A stretch of DNA of 64,000 nt from Chitinophaga niabensis (GTDB lineage: Bacteria; Bacteroidota; Bacteroidia; Chitinophagales; Chitinophagaceae): assembly GCF_039545795.1 (NCBI RefSeq), contig NZ_CP154260.1, positions 1,059,001 to 1,123,000 of the forward strand, read 5' to 3'. Positions 32,635 to 40,740 of the stretch are shown in pieces. The position numbers and the translations under genes were made by a program. The first letter of the stretch is position 1. Each line of letters opens with the position of its first letter. Under the pieces are notes generated by a model. The model had not been told where the DNA came from. It searched no databases and was given only the letters and a program-made list of their open reading frames with translations.

Positions 32635-33552
32635 ATGGTAAATAGTATGTCTTATAGCCGAAATCTCCTCTCCGGGAAACGCAAGTACCTGGTAGGATTG
32701 ATATTACTCTCGTTTAGTGCTGTAATCTGCGCGGCTTTCAGTATGACCGGCAGTGGCGACTTTTTTACCGCCAGAAGGGAAGTTTTGCTCCGCAAGATCG
32801 GAGATGAATTACTCCTGCAGTCGGGGGACAGTACATCACGGGTACTTCCGGTAAAAAAGATTGCTGAAAATGAATACCTGATCAGGTTTGAGAAGGATCT
32901 TACTTTTCACCCGGAGTCCCTGGTGAATACTACCCGGCGTTTGTTAGCCAAAGACCCCCTCGCAAGTGATTATATTGTTAACGTTCTGAACAGTGGAGAC
33001 TCTAGTGTAGCCTATGGATACGCTATATCCAACAATAAAAAGGATGATATTGTAGCATGTAAAAGAAGGGTGCAACCCAGAGCAGGCTACATGATCAACA
33101 TTAAATTCAAACCGACAGGGATAAGTACTGCAAAGAATGTATATCTCCTGGGTGGCCTGCCATTTTTAGCATTTGTTGGTTTTGTTTTTCTGAGATCTGT
33201 TAAGCCGCGGGGAGTTTTACCTGAAAGAGCTTTACCTGAGGATGGTCAGAATATGGGCATGATCACTTTGGGCTCAGTTTTGTTCGATCCGAAGAACCGG
33301 AACCTCCTGATAAATGGAGAGACAATAGAGCTGACCGGAACGGAAACACGTGTATTGCACATTTTTGCATTGTCTCCCAATGAGACCATCGAGAGAAGCC
33401 GGCTGCAAAAAGAGATATGGGAAGATGAAGGTGTTATTGTGGGGCGCAGCCTGGATATGTTCATATCAAAACTCAGAAAAAAACTGGAATCTGATCCGAA
33501 CATCAGGATTGCTGTTATACGGGGAAAAGGATATAAGCTTGAAATTAATTAG
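32635..33552 (+). CDS. Membrane-anchored winged-helix transcriptional regulator (OmpR/PhoB-type domain at the C-terminus)
   Basis: A 305-residue protein. One membrane helix at about 17-38 is followed by a periplasmic domain (40-165, LIRFEKDLTFHPESLVN) and a second helix at about 172-192. A cytoplasmic C-terminal winged helix (210-305) reads LTGTETRVLHIFALSPNETI, ISKLRKKLESDP and IRGKGYKL. The layout mirrors ToxR/CadC with the DNA-binding part at the opposite end. It is divergent from the propeller-YceI gene and probably regulates it. There is no receiver domain, so it is a one-component sensor. Confidence 0.85.
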   Translation: MVNSMSYSRNLLSGKRKYLVGLILLSFSAVICAAFSMTGSGDFFTARREVLLRKIGDELLLQSGDSTSRVLPVKKIAENEYLIRFEKDLTFHPESLVNTTRRLLAKDPLASDYIVNVLNSGDSSVAYGYAISNNKKDDIVACKRRVQPRAGYMINIKFKPTGISTAKNVYLLGGLPFLAFVGFVFLRSVKPRGVLPERALPEDGQNMGMITLGSVLFDPKNRNLLINGETIELTGTETRVLHIFALSPNETIERSRLQKEIWEDEGVIVGRSLDMFISKLRKKLESDPNIRIAVIRGKGYKLEIN

Positions 33553-33572
33553 CAGTTTTTTTAAACTAAAAA

Positions 33573-33598
33573 CCCCTCTTTACTTACGTAAAAAGGGG
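33573..33598 (-). terminator. Terminator of the SRPBCC operon (minus strand)
   Basis: CCCCTCTTTAC (33573-33583) and GTAAAAAGGGG (33588-33598) pair with one mismatch. On the minus strand the hairpin is followed by TTTTTAGTTT, so it ends the SRPBCC transcript. It may also stop the opposing regulator transcript. Confidence 0.6.
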
Positions 33599-33654
33599 AG
33601 GGGAAGGAGAACGGAGATCTAAAACACCTTTCATAGGCGTATTGCCTGCAAAAA

Positions 33655-34098
33655 TTAATAGGCAGTATCGGGAGTGCCAATGCCACCATTTAGAAGATTG
33701 CCCAAACTAATTTGAATATATCCTGTCCAGCCTTTTAAGCAACCTTCAAAACACGCGCATGTTGGCACCAATCCTTTATGGGTAAATTTCATCACTGTGT
33801 TGCTACCATTTTCAAAAATGTCAAACTGAACCGTTGTGCCACTCCATTCATATTGATCTTCATTCCAGGGCATATAGCTTCCGGTGCATTTCCACACCAC
33901 CTTTTGTCCTGGTATAGTTTCGATAATTTTGAAGGTCCACCAATGTTGTTTGAAATCAATCAAAAACTCATCATGCAGATTACTGGTTTTGCCATTGACA
34001 CCGGCAGACCACCAGCCACGTACATTGTTGATGGCTAAGTAGACCTCCTGAGCGGATCTCCCAACAGTAATACTTGTACTTAAGTCATTATTTTCCAT
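33655..34098 (-). CDS. SRPBCC-domain protein, third of three tandem paralogues
   Basis: A 147-residue START/AHSA1-like (SRPBCC) protein. It shares with its two neighbours the pattern T.TV..S..E....I.N..GWW, an EWSGTTVQFDIFE strand and the C-terminal signature FTHKGLVPTCACFEGC. The two Cys in this signature are kept in all three. SRPBCC domains bind hydrophobic small ligands. It is 14 bp after the second copy. Confidence 0.87.
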   Translation of the reverse strand: MENNDLSTSITVGRSAQEVYLAINNVRGWWSAGVNGKTSNLHDEFLIDFKQHWWTFKIIETIPGQKVVWKCTGSYMPWNEDQYEWSGTTVQFDIFENGSNTVMKFTHKGLVPTCACFEGCLKGWTGYIQISLGNLLNGGIGTPDTAY

Positions 34099-34112
34099 TC
34101 ACCAGGAATAAT

Positions 34113-34559
34113 TTATGCCAGATTAAGTTGCAGGCCTTTTCCGGCTGTTATTAACGAAAACAGACTGTGGTGCACCAACTGTGTCCATGAGTTTGAACAG
34201 CTATCAAAACATTCTACTTCAGGAACTAATCCCGAGTGAGTGAAACGAAGGTTAGTTTGAGCATCCTTTTCAAAAACCTCAAAGATGATCTGCGTTCCTG
34301 TCCATTCTTCTTTGTCTTCAGCGTAGTTGATAATGCTTTCTATTACATCCCAGACCACTTTTTCCCCGGGGATCAACGTTGTGACCCGCTGCCTTGAAAA
34401 ATGGAAGTCTTTGAATTTATAGGTAAACTCGTCATGCATTTTTAAAGCATGGCCTTCGACCTCGCCTGACCACCAGTTTTGTGGTTGGCAAATCGCATTA
34501 AATACCTCCATCGGACTTTTATCAACCACTAAGGTGGTAGTGAAATTTGCTGTTTGCAT
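34113..34559 (-). CDS. SRPBCC-domain protein, second of three tandem paralogues
   Basis: A 148-residue SRPBCC protein. ATG 34559 gives MQTANFTTTLVVDKSPMEVF, aligned with its neighbours; a longer frame reaches back into the first copy. Shared features are WWSGEVEG, IPGEKVVWDVIES, EWTGTQIIFEVFE and FTHSGLVPEVECFDSC. It starts 16 bp after the stop of the first copy. Confidence 0.87.
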   Translation of the reverse strand: MQTANFTTTLVVDKSPMEVFNAICQPQNWWSGEVEGHALKMHDEFTYKFKDFHFSRQRVTTLIPGEKVVWDVIESIINYAEDKEEWTGTQIIFEVFEKDAQTNLRFTHSGLVPEVECFDSCSNSWTQLVHHSLFSLITAGKGLQLNLA

Positions 34560-34575
34560 AGTTCTATAATTGTAA

Positions 34576-35193
34576 TTAATGTTTAATCTTCCATTTGTCA
34601 GCCAATTCCGCATTAAAACCGTCTTTACCTTTGGGATTCGGTTTGCCCTCACCGGTAGCAATAAGGCTGTGCAAGCTGTTATTTATGTAGTTTCCCCAGG
34701 CATCAAAGCATACCTTATAACATTCATATTCCGGCACCAGACCCACATGAGTAAATTTAACTTTGGTTTTACCACCATCGTTCGAAATATCAAAAACCAA
34801 CTTTGTGCCGATCCATTCACTTTTGTCATTGATAAAACTAAACTGGTTATCAAGAACCTGGTAAACCAGTTTTTTATCAGGAATGTATTCAATGAGCTTC
34901 ATTTTGCATATGTGAACATCTTTGTAGTGATATACAAAGACTTCATTCAGTTTATCTGTAGGCCCTTCGATCTCCTCAGACCACCAGCCGCGAAAGTTTT
35001 TAACCGCGTTAAAGGCAGTCTTCTGACTTTTATCTACTGTGATAGTTGCTGTATAACTTTGTGTTTCCATGGTCTTTGATTTAATTGAGTTTTCATTAAT
35101 GCTTTTCTTTTGACTGGCAATTTCCTGCGCGATGCCGCTGTAGGCTGATAATAGTATAGCGGCTAAGGCGAATAATAAGCGTTGTTTTTTCAT
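34576..35193 (-). CDS. SRPBCC-domain protein with signal peptide, first of three tandem paralogues
   Basis: A 205-residue protein. ATG 35193 gives a signal peptide (MKKQRLLFALAAILLSAYSG, then IAQ), so this copy would be exported, while an internal ATG at 35070 would give a cytoplasmic form aligned with its paralogues. The promoter at 35231-35259 lies about 30 nt before 35193 and favours the long form. It has the shared FTHVGLVPEYECYKVC signature and a longer C-terminal tail (KGKDGFNAELADKWKIKH). Confidence 0.83.
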   Translation of the reverse strand: MKKQRLLFALAAILLSAYSGIAQEIASQKKSINENSIKSKTMETQSYTATITVDKSQKTAFNAVKNFRGWWSEEIEGPTDKLNEVFVYHYKDVHICKMKLIEYIPDKKLVYQVLDNQFSFINDKSEWIGTKLVFDISNDGGKTKVKFTHVGLVPEYECYKVCFDAWGNYINNSLHSLIATGEGKPNPKGKDGFNAELADKWKIKH

Positions 35194-35230
35194 TTTGATT
35201 AAGCTTGCATTTTGAGATTATATATACCAA

Positions 35231-35259
35231 CAAAACTACCTCAGGTTGAAATTCTCCAA
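35231..35259 (-). promoter_or_regulatory. Promoter of the SRPBCC operon
   Basis: Minus-strand TTG (35259-35257), 18 bp, TAGTTTTG (35238-35231), an exact TAnnTTTG box. Start near 35225. Confidence 0.7.
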
Positions 35260-35332
35260 GTAGGTCTAAATAGACAATATAGGGGGGTGATTTGGACATA
35301 GAAACCTTCTTATCTTTACCGGTAAAAAAAGC

Positions 35333-36325
35333 ATGAAGCACATTACTATAATAACTCCTGACGGTCAGACAAATCTCAGCACGGTGGCCTGTATTGCCGG
35401 TGCTTATGAGATTCTGAGTATGGCCGATGAATATTTCAGGGATAACGGTGGCAGAAGTTTGTTTAAAATCGAGATGGCCGGTATCAGATCTGAAACAGAT
35501 TTAGCGCAGGGGCTATTCTCGGTCAGGTCCCATAAGCCTGTTTCCGCAATAGCAAAGACAAACCTGATCATCATTCCTTCCCTGGACAGTAACTTTGAAA
35601 AAGTCCAGAAAAGCAATATAAAGTTGCTGGAATGGATCACCCGGCAGTACAAAAAAGGTGCTGAAATAGCTACCATGTGCAGCGGTGCCTTTCTGCTGGC
35701 CTCAACCGGCCTGTTGGATGGGAAAAACTGTTCGACCCACTGGAACCATGCTGATAAGTTCAGGGCCATGTTTCCAAAAGTGCATCTTCAGGCCGATGAA
35801 TTGATCACTGACGAAAACGGTATTTATACCAATGGAGGAGCTTATTCCTTTTTGAATCTTGTACTATATATCGTTGAGAAATATTACAACAGACAGACTG
35901 CAATATATTGTTCAAAGGTTTTTCAGATTGAACTCGACAGGCAAAGCCAGTCTTCCTTTATCATATTCAAAGGTCAGAAGCAGCACGGGGATACAATGGT
36001 CAGGGAAGCTCAGGCTTATATTGAAAGCCAGTTAACAAGCAAGATCTCTGTGGAAAGCTTATCTGCTCAATTTGCGACTGGAAGAAGGAATTTCGACAGG
36101 AGGTTTATAAAAGCTACAGGGAATACGCCGATCGAATATGCTCAGCGCGTAAAAATTGAAAGTGCGAAAAAATCATTTGAGACCACCCGGAAAACGATAA
36201 ATGAAGTAATGTATGAGGTAGGTTATTCTGACCTCAAAGCGTTTCGTGAATTGTTCAGGAGGTTTACCGGACTATCGCCCCTTGTTTATAGGAACAGGTA
36301 CAATAAAGAAGCGTTAACCAGGTAA
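35333..36325 (+). CDS. GlxA-type AraC-family regulator (DJ-1/PfpI domain plus helix-turn-helix)
   Basis: A 330-residue regulator with an N-terminal DJ-1/PfpI-like domain (1-190) containing the elbow ATMCSGAFLLASTG and a C-terminal AraC DNA-binding domain (about 225-325: ISVESLSAQFATGRRNFDRR, VMYEVGYSDLKAFRELFRRF). It is divergent from the three SRPBCC genes with 139 bp between starts, so it probably controls them. GlxA-type regulators often respond to amino compounds; the ligand here is unknown. Confidence 0.9.
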   Translation: MKHITIITPDGQTNLSTVACIAGAYEILSMADEYFRDNGGRSLFKIEMAGIRSETDLAQGLFSVRSHKPVSAIAKTNLIIIPSLDSNFEKVQKSNIKLLEWITRQYKKGAEIATMCSGAFLLASTGLLDGKNCSTHWNHADKFRAMFPKVHLQADELITDENGIYTNGGAYSFLNLVLYIVEKYYNRQTAIYCSKVFQIELDRQSQSSFIIFKGQKQHGDTMVREAQAYIESQLTSKISVESLSAQFATGRRNFDRRFIKATGNTPIEYAQRVKIESAKKSFETTRKTINEVMYEVGYSDLKAFRELFRRFTGLSPLVYRNRYNKEALTR

Positions 36326-36379
36326 GCTAAATGCGCTATTCGGGTTCGGAATGACTTAATACAGAAGGTATTTGCCAGT

Positions 36380-36417
36380 AAAAATAAAAAAGGGCTAACA
36401 ATTTGATTGTTAGCCCT
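36380..36417 (-). terminator. Terminator downstream of the tRNA genes (minus strand)
   Basis: AGGGCTAACAA (36391-36401) and TTGTTAGCCCT (36407-36417) form a perfect stem. On the minus strand it is followed by TTTTTTATTTTTAC. Confidence 0.85.
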
Positions 36418-36446
36418 CAAAAGAAGGTGTTTCAAATCCCCTCTTG

Positions 36447-36532
36447 TACCCCAGACGGGAGTCGAACCCGTACGAGCCTTGCAGCTCACAGGATTTTAAG
36501 TCCGGCGTGTCTACCAATTCCACCACCAGGGT
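36447..36532 (-). tRNA. tRNA-Leu (anticodon UAA)
   Basis: 86 nt, read on the minus strand. The D-arm text TGGTGGAATTGGTAGACAC, anticodon loop CTTAAAA with TAA, a long variable arm and the T-loop GGGTTCGACTCCC identify a class II tRNA-Leu. The acceptor stem pairs ACCCTGG with CTGGGGT (two G-U pairs). CCA is not encoded. Confidence 0.93.
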
Positions 36533-36615
36533 ATCCTGCCTTGTAAATGTAAATAAACATTCACAAAGAACTTTAAACAAAAATTCCAAACTGTAGGCAG
36601 TTTGGAATGCTTGTA

Positions 36616-36691
<76 letters not shown>

Positions 36692-36764
36692 GTATGAATA
36701 AGAACTTTTTTTGTTGGGATTGCAAAGATAGGAATTGTTTTAAATCTGCCAAGTATTTTTTTAC

Positions 36765-37604
36765 TTATTGAAAATATTCATACGTATAACGCACCATGCC
36801 TAAGGTCGTTTTCTCCTTACCAGAGCACTCTTCAGCCTGAGGTAATCCTTTATCATCATAACTGTATTTCCAGATCAGGTAGTCACCGCTCTCAATATTC
36901 ACTACCGTCATCTGTGTTACTTTTCCATTCGCGTCATACTCAAAACTATAGTCCGGCAGCAGCCTTTTCCGGGTAGGGTGGAAGCGGAGTACATCGGTTA
37001 AACGGCCTTTGCTGTCGTAGTTGTAATATACGCGCTGGCGGCCGGGCTGTGCCTCCTCGGTCACCCTGCCTTCAGGATCTGTTGTGAATTTCACCACGGT
37101 GGAATCCAGCCCGCCTTTTTTCAGGATCATCTGCTGCAGGCGGCCTGAAGTATCATACACGTACCGGCGGTTCTCCGTCATTCTGAACTTATCTTCCCTT
37201 CCGCGAGAACCTGTCTGGATCTCCTCCAGGCGGCCATCCGGGGTATATTGGTATTGCATGGTGCTGATGCTGTTCTCCACGCTGTCTACTGATTTGGTGA
37301 GTCTGCCGGCATTGTTAAAGGTGGAAACAACTACAGAACGCCCGCTCACGCTGCTTTGGGTAAGGGTGCGCATCTGCCGGTAAGTAGGGTTCATGCCGCG
37401 GATGCAGATAAAATTACGGTCCTCTTCCTGGTTGGCGTCCAGTGTTTTAACATGCTGGAAGCTTACCTTATTGCTCTTGAATAAGGCCATTGTAGCCGCT
37501 GTTTGCTGCGTAATGTATACGTCCTGGTAATAGTACTGCGCATTGGCGCTGGAAATAACCAGCAACAGGCCGGCGGCGGATATGAATGTTCTTAATATGC
37601 CCAT
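36765..37604 (-). CDS. Secreted YD-repeat-like protein, function unknown
   Basis: A 279-residue exported protein with signal peptide ending ISSANAQ. The body has several YD-type repeats (YQYTPDGRLEEIQ, YVYDTSGRLQQMI, YNYDSKGRLTDVL, YEYDANGKVTQM, YSYDDKGLPQAEE), as in RHS proteins, but without the RHS core or a toxin end. Small proteins of this sort are frequent in Bacteroidota with no known function. A TATTTTTG -7 box (37641-37634, minus strand) lies upstream. Confidence 0.8.
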   Translation of the reverse strand: MGILRTFISAAGLLLVISSANAQYYYQDVYITQQTAATMALFKSNKVSFQHVKTLDANQEEDRNFICIRGMNPTYRQMRTLTQSSVSGRSVVVSTFNNAGRLTKSVDSVENSISTMQYQYTPDGRLEEIQTGSRGREDKFRMTENRRYVYDTSGRLQQMILKKGGLDSTVVKFTTDPEGRVTEEAQPGRQRVYYNYDSKGRLTDVLRFHPTRKRLLPDYSFEYDANGKVTQMTVVNIESGDYLIWKYSYDDKGLPQAEECSGKEKTTLGMVRYTYEYFQ

Positions 37605-37716
37605 AGATTGAGAATGCTCCGTTTAGGAACGCACAAAAATAAACAAAACGTATATCCCGGGAATATAATTTATAATTCCGCTATCTTTAGCCATCCTAAC
37701 TTGCCAAATCTAGATC

Positions 37717-38733
37717 GTGAAAACACAACATTTAAGAAGCGACCCAACATGCCTTAACTGCGGTACTGAAGTTACAGACCGCTTCTGTTCCCATTGCGGC
37801 CAGGAGAACATAGAAACCAAGGAACCTTTCAGCCATCTGGTAAGCCATTTTTTCCAGGATATCACTCACTATGATTCCAAGTTCCTGCTCACTTTCAAAT
37901 ACCTCTTTACCAAACCCGGATTGCTCACAAAGCAATATGTGGACGGGCGCCGGATGGATTATGTAAATCCTATCCGCCTGTATATTTTCACTTCTTTCGT
38001 TTTCTTCCTGGTGCTGAGCTTTTTCAGTCATTCTTCAGACGAAAAGGACCTGGATAAAATGAATACCAGGCTGGAGAAAACAACAAAGAAACTGGAAAAA
38101 AGGAGGTCATTATTGCTGGATTCCATTGCAAGAGGTGCAGGGGATTCCGCTGAGCTGAGAGAAAAAGTGAACGCCATTAATACGGGTACTGTTTTTACGC
38201 AAGGCTCCGGTACCACTGTAAAAGAGGCAATTGCCAGGTATGATTCCCTTCAGCAGACATTGCCGGAGGATGAAAAGGATGGGTTTGTCATGCGCGCCAT
38301 CATGCACCGCAGTTTAAAAGTACAGTATGGAGGTGGTGATGCACAGAAAACAGTAAGTGAAACTATGAAGCATAATTTACCGAAGCTCATGTTCATTCTG
38401 CTGCCTTTCTTTGCGCTGCTATTAAAAATGGCCTATTTCCGAAGAAAGATGTATTACACGGAGCATGCCATTTTCACCATTCACATCCATACGCTGATCT
38501 TCATTTTATCCCTCATTGCATTGCTGATCTATCAGCTATGGCATTATGACGGCCTGTATGGCTGGATGACACTGATCGTCTATATTTATTTCATTATTGC
38601 ATTGAAGCGGTTCTATGGTGGCTCTCTGGGTAAAGCGCTGTTAAAATCAATTTTAATCTTAGCATGTTACGGAACCGGGGCGATTATCATACTTTTGGCT
38701 TACGTTATAACTATAGCCGCAATTGCATTGTAA
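37717..38733 (+). CDS. DUF3667 membrane protein with N-terminal zinc ribbon
   Basis: A 338-residue membrane protein with a GTG start. The zinc ribbon has Cys12, Cys15, Cys24 and Cys27 (CLNCGTEV and FCSHCGQEN). The DUF3667 motif KPGLLTKQYVDGRRMDYVNP is followed by a membrane segment near 90-108, a long charged region and three to four C-terminal membrane segments. The role is unknown. The next start follows the stop by one base. Confidence 0.88.
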   Translation: MKTQHLRSDPTCLNCGTEVTDRFCSHCGQENIETKEPFSHLVSHFFQDITHYDSKFLLTFKYLFTKPGLLTKQYVDGRRMDYVNPIRLYIFTSFVFFLVLSFFSHSSDEKDLDKMNTRLEKTTKKLEKRRSLLLDSIARGAGDSAELREKVNAINTGTVFTQGSGTTVKEAIARYDSLQQTLPEDEKDGFVMRAIMHRSLKVQYGGGDAQKTVSETMKHNLPKLMFILLPFFALLLKMAYFRRKMYYTEHAIFTIHIHTLIFILSLIALLIYQLWHYDGLYGWMTLIVYIYFIIALKRFYGGSLGKALLKSILILACYGTGAIIILLAYVITIAAIAL

Positions 38734-38734
38734 T

Positions 38735-39508
38735 ATGGAATTCATCATCATACACCAACAGGCGCAGCCTTTTATTGCGCATATCCAGCTAAACCGCCCC
38801 AAGGAACTGAATGCCCTCAACCTCCAGCTGATGCAGGAATTAAGGGATACCTTAAAGGCCTTGGACGAAGATGATCAGGTACGTGTGATCATTATCAGCG
38901 GAAACGATAAAGCTTTTGCCGCAGGAGCGGACATTAAGCAGATGGCGGGTAAAACTGCCATAGACATGTATAATGTAGACCAGTTCAGCACCTGGGATAC
39001 GATTAAGAAAATAAAGAAACCCATCATAGCAGCCGTCAGCGGTTTTGCATTGGGTGGGGGCTGCGAACTGGCTATGCTCTGCGATATGATCGTTGCCAGC
39101 GAATCCGCCCGTTTCGGGCAACCGGAGATCAGGATAGGGGTAATGCCCGGCGCCGGCGGTACGCAGCGTTTAACCAGGGCCGTAGGCAAAGCACTGGCCA
39201 TGGAAATGGTGCTCACCGGAAAATTTATTACGGCTGAAGAAGCTTTACAGGCAGGTTTGATCAACAAAATTGTTCCTGTTGAGTTATATTTAACAGAAGC
39301 ATTCCGGCTGGCTGCCGAAATTGCCCAGTTAAGCCCCCTGGCCGTGAAGATGGCTAAAGAGTCTGTACTCAGGGCTTTTGACAGTACATTGGAAGAAGGG
39401 TTGCATTTTGAACGTAAGAACTTTTACCTCCTTTTTGCTTCAGAAGATCAGAAGGAAGGTATGCAGGCTTTTATGGAGAAAAGAGCACCCGTATTTACCG
39501 GCAAATAA
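38735..39508 (+). CDS. Enoyl-CoA hydratase/isomerase family (crotonase)
   Basis: A 257-residue crotonase-fold enzyme that hydrates 2-enoyl-CoA in fatty-acid or butyrate metabolism. It shows LNRPKELNALNLQL, the oxyanion-hole AFAAGADIKQMAG, the second loop SGFALGGGCELAM and PEIRIGVMPGAGGTQRL with the catalytic Glu pair. The start at 38735 is used, since 38723 lies in the previous gene. It probably shares a transcript with the DUF3667 and carbonic anhydrase genes. Confidence 0.93.
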   Translation: MEFIIIHQQAQPFIAHIQLNRPKELNALNLQLMQELRDTLKALDEDDQVRVIIISGNDKAFAAGADIKQMAGKTAIDMYNVDQFSTWDTIKKIKKPIIAAVSGFALGGGCELAMLCDMIVASESARFGQPEIRIGVMPGAGGTQRLTRAVGKALAMEMVLTGKFITAEEALQAGLINKIVPVELYLTEAFRLAAEIAQLSPLAVKMAKESVLRAFDSTLEEGLHFERKNFYLLFASEDQKEGMQAFMEKRAPVFTGK

Positions 39509-39520
39509 AAGATTAAACAG

Positions 39521-40150
39521 ATGGATGTATTTGAACAATTACTGGCGAACAACAAAGTATGGGCTGCAAATAAAGTAGCAGCTGATAAGGATTTTTTCAA
39601 ACGCCTGCAAAACCAGCAGTCGCCTAAATTCCTCTGGATCGGTTGCTCAGATAGCCGCGTGCCGGCCAACGAGATCACCAATACAGAACCCGGGGAAATA
39701 TTCGTGCATCGGAATGTAGCCAATATGGTGGTGGCTACGGACATGAACCTGCTCACCGTGCTGGAATATGCCGTGAAAGTATTAAAGGTGGAGCATGTAC
39801 TGGTAGTAGGCCACTATGGTTGCGGAGGGGTGAAAGCTGCCCTCACCAACCAGAACTTCGGCATTATCAATCCCTGGCTGAAACACATCAAAGATGTATA
39901 CCGCTTCCACAGGGATGAAATTGATGCGCTGGATTCTGAAGATAAACGGGTAGACCGCCTCATAGAACTGAACGTACAGGAACAGGTAATGAACCTGGCC
40001 AAGACCATCACCATCCAGGAAGCATGGGCCAAAGAACAACGGCCCACTTTGCACGGTTGGGTTTACGGTATTAAAGACGGCCTGATCAATCCTTTATTTG
40101 ATATGGAACCCGGTACACATATTGATCCTATTTATGAATTCAATGTATAA
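39521..40150 (+). CDS. can: Beta-class carbonic anhydrase
   Basis: A 209-residue zinc enzyme that interconverts CO2 and bicarbonate. The zinc ligands Cys42 (CSDSRVP), His98 and Cys101 (VVGHYGCGGV) and the Asp44/Arg46 dyad are present. HRNVANMV is typical of the plant-type beta class. It starts 12 bp after the hydratase gene and its last codons overlap the next lipoprotein start. Confidence 0.93.
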   Translation: MDVFEQLLANNKVWAANKVAADKDFFKRLQNQQSPKFLWIGCSDSRVPANEITNTEPGEIFVHRNVANMVVATDMNLLTVLEYAVKVLKVEHVLVVGHYGCGGVKAALTNQNFGIINPWLKHIKDVYRFHRDEIDALDSEDKRVDRLIELNVQEQVMNLAKTITIQEAWAKEQRPTLHGWVYGIKDGLINPLFDMEPGTHIDPIYEFNV

Positions 40151-40655
40151 ACCCGCTATCCTTTGCATATTGTTGGCCGCCTGTGGCAGTCCTTCTGAAA
40201 GCAGCAGGAATAAGAAAGCACCGGACTCTGTGACCATGATCCCCACGGATACCATGATCCAGACAACGGATACCTCTATCATTCCCTCACTCGTAGAATC
40301 CTGGAAAACCTACGAGGCGTTTAACGGCAAGTATGCACTGGATGTAAAACTCCTGCAGCAGCATCCCCTGAAGAACCGCCTGAAAGCTATCCTGGGAGAG
40401 GAGGAGAAAGAGTTTATGCTGCGTTATAAAGTAACGCCGCCCATTGAAGTGGAATCCGGCATCCTGTTCAATGAAGGCTGTAAACCGCATGATTGTACCG
40501 TAGAAGAAGCAGCTATTGCTATTGATATGCGGAAGGATGTGATCTATGTGGGTATTGCACGGAACAAAGCAGTGAAGTTATTCGGGGAGCGGGGAGACTC
40601 TGCTTATCCGGAAAAGCTACTGCAATGGATGATGAAATTTGAAGAAGGAAAATAA
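40143..40655 (+). CDS. Lipoprotein, function unknown
   Basis: A 170-residue lipoprotein starting at ATG 40143, overlapping the carbonic anhydrase stop. The signal MYKPAILCILLAAC gives Cys14. The mature part is Thr/Ser-rich, then a compact domain with EVESGILFNEGCKPHDCTVE, a two-Cys loop that may form a disulfide or bind metal. The Cys-His-Asp-Cys stretch and its position after a zinc enzyme are notable, but no family is recognised. Confidence 0.75.
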   Translation: MYKPAILCILLAACGSPSESSRNKKAPDSVTMIPTDTMIQTTDTSIIPSLVESWKTYEAFNGKYALDVKLLQQHPLKNRLKAILGEEEKEFMLRYKVTPPIEVESGILFNEGCKPHDCTVEEAAIAIDMRKDVIYVGIARNKAVKLFGERGDSAYPEKLLQWMMKFEEGK

Positions 40656-40658
40656 AAC

Positions 40659-40691
40659 AAAAAGGCCCGATGGATTCCATCGGGCCTTTTT
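40659..40691. terminator. Bidirectional terminator between the lipoprotein and tex genes
   Basis: AAAAAGGCCCGATGG (40659-40673), loop ATT, CCATCGGGCCTTTTT (40677-40691): perfect 15-bp stem with T-runs on both strands, between convergent genes. Confidence 0.93.
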
Positions 40692-40740
40692 AATATTAGT
40701 TGTGAAAGACTTTGAAAGCAAGCCGCAACCATTATAACTA

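Noticed and set aside
36765..37604. RHS/polymorphic toxin
   Set aside because: Only YD-like repeats are present; the RHS core and a toxin domain are missing and the protein is too small.
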